Below, one piece after another: positions 18,661 to 20,312 of a stretch of DNA of 20,312 bases. A model generated the notes under the pieces. That model searched no databases. It was not told the origin of the DNA and saw nothing but the letters and a program-made list of their open reading frames with translations. Source of the stretch: Silene noctiflora (taxonomy: Eukaryota; Streptophyta; Magnoliopsida; Caryophyllales; Caryophyllaceae); NCBI GenBank assembly GCA_009801015.1, contig VHZZ01001352.1:92784-113095 (forward strand), in the 5' to 3' direction. How positions within the stretch are numbered: position 1 is the first letter of the stretch; every line of letters begins with the position of its first letter. Both the position numbers and the translations under genes were made by a program.

Positions 18661-19020
18661 TATTAAATCAATATATTAGTATTAATATATATTATTTAAG
18701 GGAAATGATAAATACAACCCAAAGGGTTGTATTAAAGAAGCTAAAAAAGGAAATTAATACTTAATATTGTTATTAATTACATCATTTTTTGTGCAATGTT
18801 GTCATAAATTCCTATAATAATACCAAATTTGGAAGGATTTACCTCCTTAAATACAACCCTTAGGGTTGTATTTAACATTACCCATTATTTAATTAGGCTC
18901 TTCGAATTCTATTCAAAATTGTAAATAATTAATTAATTATTAAATCAATATATTAATATTAACATATACTATATAATTAGGTTCTTCAAGTTTTATTCAA
19001 AATTGTAATAATTAATTGAT
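18661..19020. repeat. Tandem duplication of an AT-rich unit, first copy split by a MITE
   Basis: Copy 1 is 18661-18699 plus 18893-18937; copy 2 is 18938-19020. Shared blocks are TATTAAATCAATATATTA, TTAGG(C/T)TCTTC, and TTCAAAATTGTAA with TAATTAATT. With the 184-bp MITE and one target copy removed, the two units line up over about 83 bp with few differences. Confidence 0.88.
18700..18883. mobile_element. Mutator-type MITE with 9-bp target duplication
   Basis: A 184-bp element with ends GGGAAATGATAAATACAACC and, on the opposite strand, GGGTAATGTTAAATACAACC. Inside each terminal repeat is a further palindrome (AATACAACCC, 2-3 bases, GGGTTGTATT). It is flanked on both sides by ATTATTTAA (18691-18699 and 18884-18892), a perfect 9-bp duplication as made by Mutator-like transposases. 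It has no coding capacity. Confidence 0.88.
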
Positions 19021-19390
19021 CTTTAAAATTAGTGCTCTTATATGAAATAATATATCAACTCACATGGAATTTATTTGATGACTAGCATTTAGAAGTAATC
19101 TATTTTTTTTTCCTCTTCACTGAAATGAAACCCCTAATAAATGATACGACGATAACTTCAATGTGATACTATGTCATGTTTTAAAATGAGAAAGATGATG
19201 TTAAATTTATATTGATCACGAACATTACTCCATTCATTCCAAATAATTTGGAACATTGCACTTATATGAGATGCATATTATAAAATGATTGTATTGGATT
19301 GAGTTCATTCACCTTATATCCATGTAATTTGTGGTATGAGTACTACTTTTTGTATTTGTAAATAAGTTTTTTAAAAGAATAATTATTGAA
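19021..19390. other. AT-rich intergenic stretch
   Basis: No gene is seen. TACTCCATTCATTCCAAATAA at 19227 resembles one Stowaway end, but its partner end is not evident. Confidence 0.4.
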
Positions 19391-19485
19391 TACTTCCTCC
19401 GATTTTATATGATGTACCCATTTGTTGAATATATGAGTGAAGTATTTTAATAAAATGGGTACATCATATAAAAACGGAGGAAGTA
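19391..19485. mobile_element. Short Stowaway-type MITE, 95 bp
   Basis: The left end TACTTCCTCCGATTTTATATG and the right end (opposite strand) TACTTCCTCCGTTTTTATATG continue into GATGTACCCATTT on both sides, so about 34 bp of the terminal repeats match with one or two differences and the element folds almost completely. The outermost TA pair serves as the target duplication. It looks young. Confidence 0.88.
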
Positions 19486-19939
19486 TAATTTAACAAAAAA
19501 ATTATTAGCAACTTTATTAAATCATTTTTTTTAAGTTAGAGTATTTCACTCGATTGGTTGATGGGTGTTGTACTGTTGTGCATGGAAGTACCAAAATTTT
19601 TATGAATTTGCTAATAATAGTATTTCACTTACAAGCTTTGACAGATTATAAAAATTATATAGGAGTGTATAGATAATATGATGTGCATGAATCATTGAAT
19701 GTGCGGTTAGTGTCAAAAAACCATTTCAACTAAAAACCAAAAACTAAATTAAAACCAAAAACTAAAATTTAAGCTGTTGAAAAACTAAATTTTAAGCTGA
19801 TGGTTGAAGTTTCAAGATCAACTTTTATACTCTGATAGTTAGACAACAATAGAAAACCTTAAAAGCTAATGGAAAAAACTTCATCAAGAATTTGGATAGT
19901 GTGCAATTATAAACAGTCTAACATAAGTATGCCTGAAAC
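19486..19939. other. AT-rich intergenic stretch
   Basis: Low-complexity DNA with a short imperfect repeat at 19727-19800 (AAAACCAAAAACTAAA and AACTAAATTTTAAGCTG). No gene or element ends recognised. Confidence 0.45.
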
Positions 19940-20312
19940 TTATAATTAATGNGTCCTTTTGTTGAGAGGAAGTTATAGTATCATCAACTATAACTTCAGC
20001 TCTCTTTCCCTTGTCGTTTGATGTAGGCTCTAGCTCATCATTTGTGCCATTGATTTCCTTGTCATCATCACTTAGCTTAGGAGGATCCTCTTTTGTAAGA
20101 CGGAAATCAGGTTCATCCATATCCTCTTCCACGTCTTGTAGAGGTTATCAAAAGCATTGTCTTCATCAAAGATTACATGAATGCTTTCTTCGATGCACAA
20201 AGTTCTTTTGTTAAACACTTTATAGGCCTTGCTATGATCAGAATATCCTATGAAAACAACCTCGTCACTTCTTGGATCGAATTTTCTCAACCTATTCTTA
20301 CCATTGTTGTGA
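19940..20312 (-). mobile_element. Ty1/copia pol fragment, frameshifted, runs off the window
   Basis: Read on the minus strand from the window edge, the frame has RKFDPRSDEVVFIGYSDHSK and KAYKVFNKRTLCIEESIHVI. This is the SH3-like domain after the integrase core in copia polyproteins, which precedes the reverse transcriptase. Near 20140-20150 a small deletion shifts the frame, and the acidic linker (EEDMDEPDFRLTKEDPPKLS) continues in another frame. A stop lies just upstream in that second frame. Similarity fades by about 19955, where an undetermined base (19952) also sits. The reverse transcriptase domain is absent, so the copy is truncated and dead within this window. Confidence 0.88.

Noticed and set aside
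19227-19345. Possible further Stowaway element starting TACTCCATTCATTCC
   Set aside because: No matching right end was found, so it may be a half element or chance.

Overview
This window looks like nuclear DNA from a dicot flowering plant. Genes are split by GT-AG introns, the gaps are AT-rich, and plant MITEs, a SINE remnant, LTR debris and Ty1/copia sequence lie in and between genes. I suspect Caryophyllales from the look of the left-hand LTR debris, but I cannot prove this by eye. Two genes are firm. The first is an eight-exon gene for 26S proteasome lid subunit RPN7 (3203..6869, + strand, 386 aa). The second is a twelve-exon gene for an ABC1/UbiB-type atypical kinase (10671..15832, + strand, 483 aa). 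Every exon junction of both was followed by hand and keeps frame to the stop. From memory, their closest Arabidopsis counterparts (At4g24820 and At4g24810) are also neighbours, so this may be an old conserved pair.

Layout from left to right. Positions 1-1280 are LTR retrotransposon debris: a copia-like LTR tail with a 23-C tract, then a Ty3/gypsy-like LTR end rich in small hairpins. Positions 1640-2000 hold seven copies of a palindromic 12-mer (ACTCGGTCGAGT type). Positions 2000-3200 have no recognisable gene. RPN7 follows; its intron 1 carries a triplicated segment that includes the exon-2 splice acceptor. A minus-strand single-exon gene (7316..7795) encodes a small secreted, probably GPI-anchored protein with 11-residue Glu/Lys/Arg repeats. 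Positions 8343-9034 hold a decayed second copy of that gene, preceded by a scrap of RPN7 exon 5, so this is the relic of a local segmental duplication. Two MITE-like elements separate this from the ABC1 kinase gene. Downstream, 16774..17952 encodes a secreted Pro-rich, then very His-rich, wall-type protein. Positions 18550-19490 are AT-rich, with a microsatellite, a tandem duplication interrupted by a Mutator-type MITE that has a perfect 9-bp target duplication, and a 95-bp Stowaway MITE. The right edge is a frameshifted minus-strand copia pol fragment running off the window.

The genes do not form a functional cluster: protein degradation, an atypical kinase and two cell-surface proteins simply sit side by side. 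I found no sign of a new multi-gene system. The most informative features are structural: duplication of a splice acceptor, decay of a duplicated gene pair, and a MITE insertion with its empty site preserved next door.
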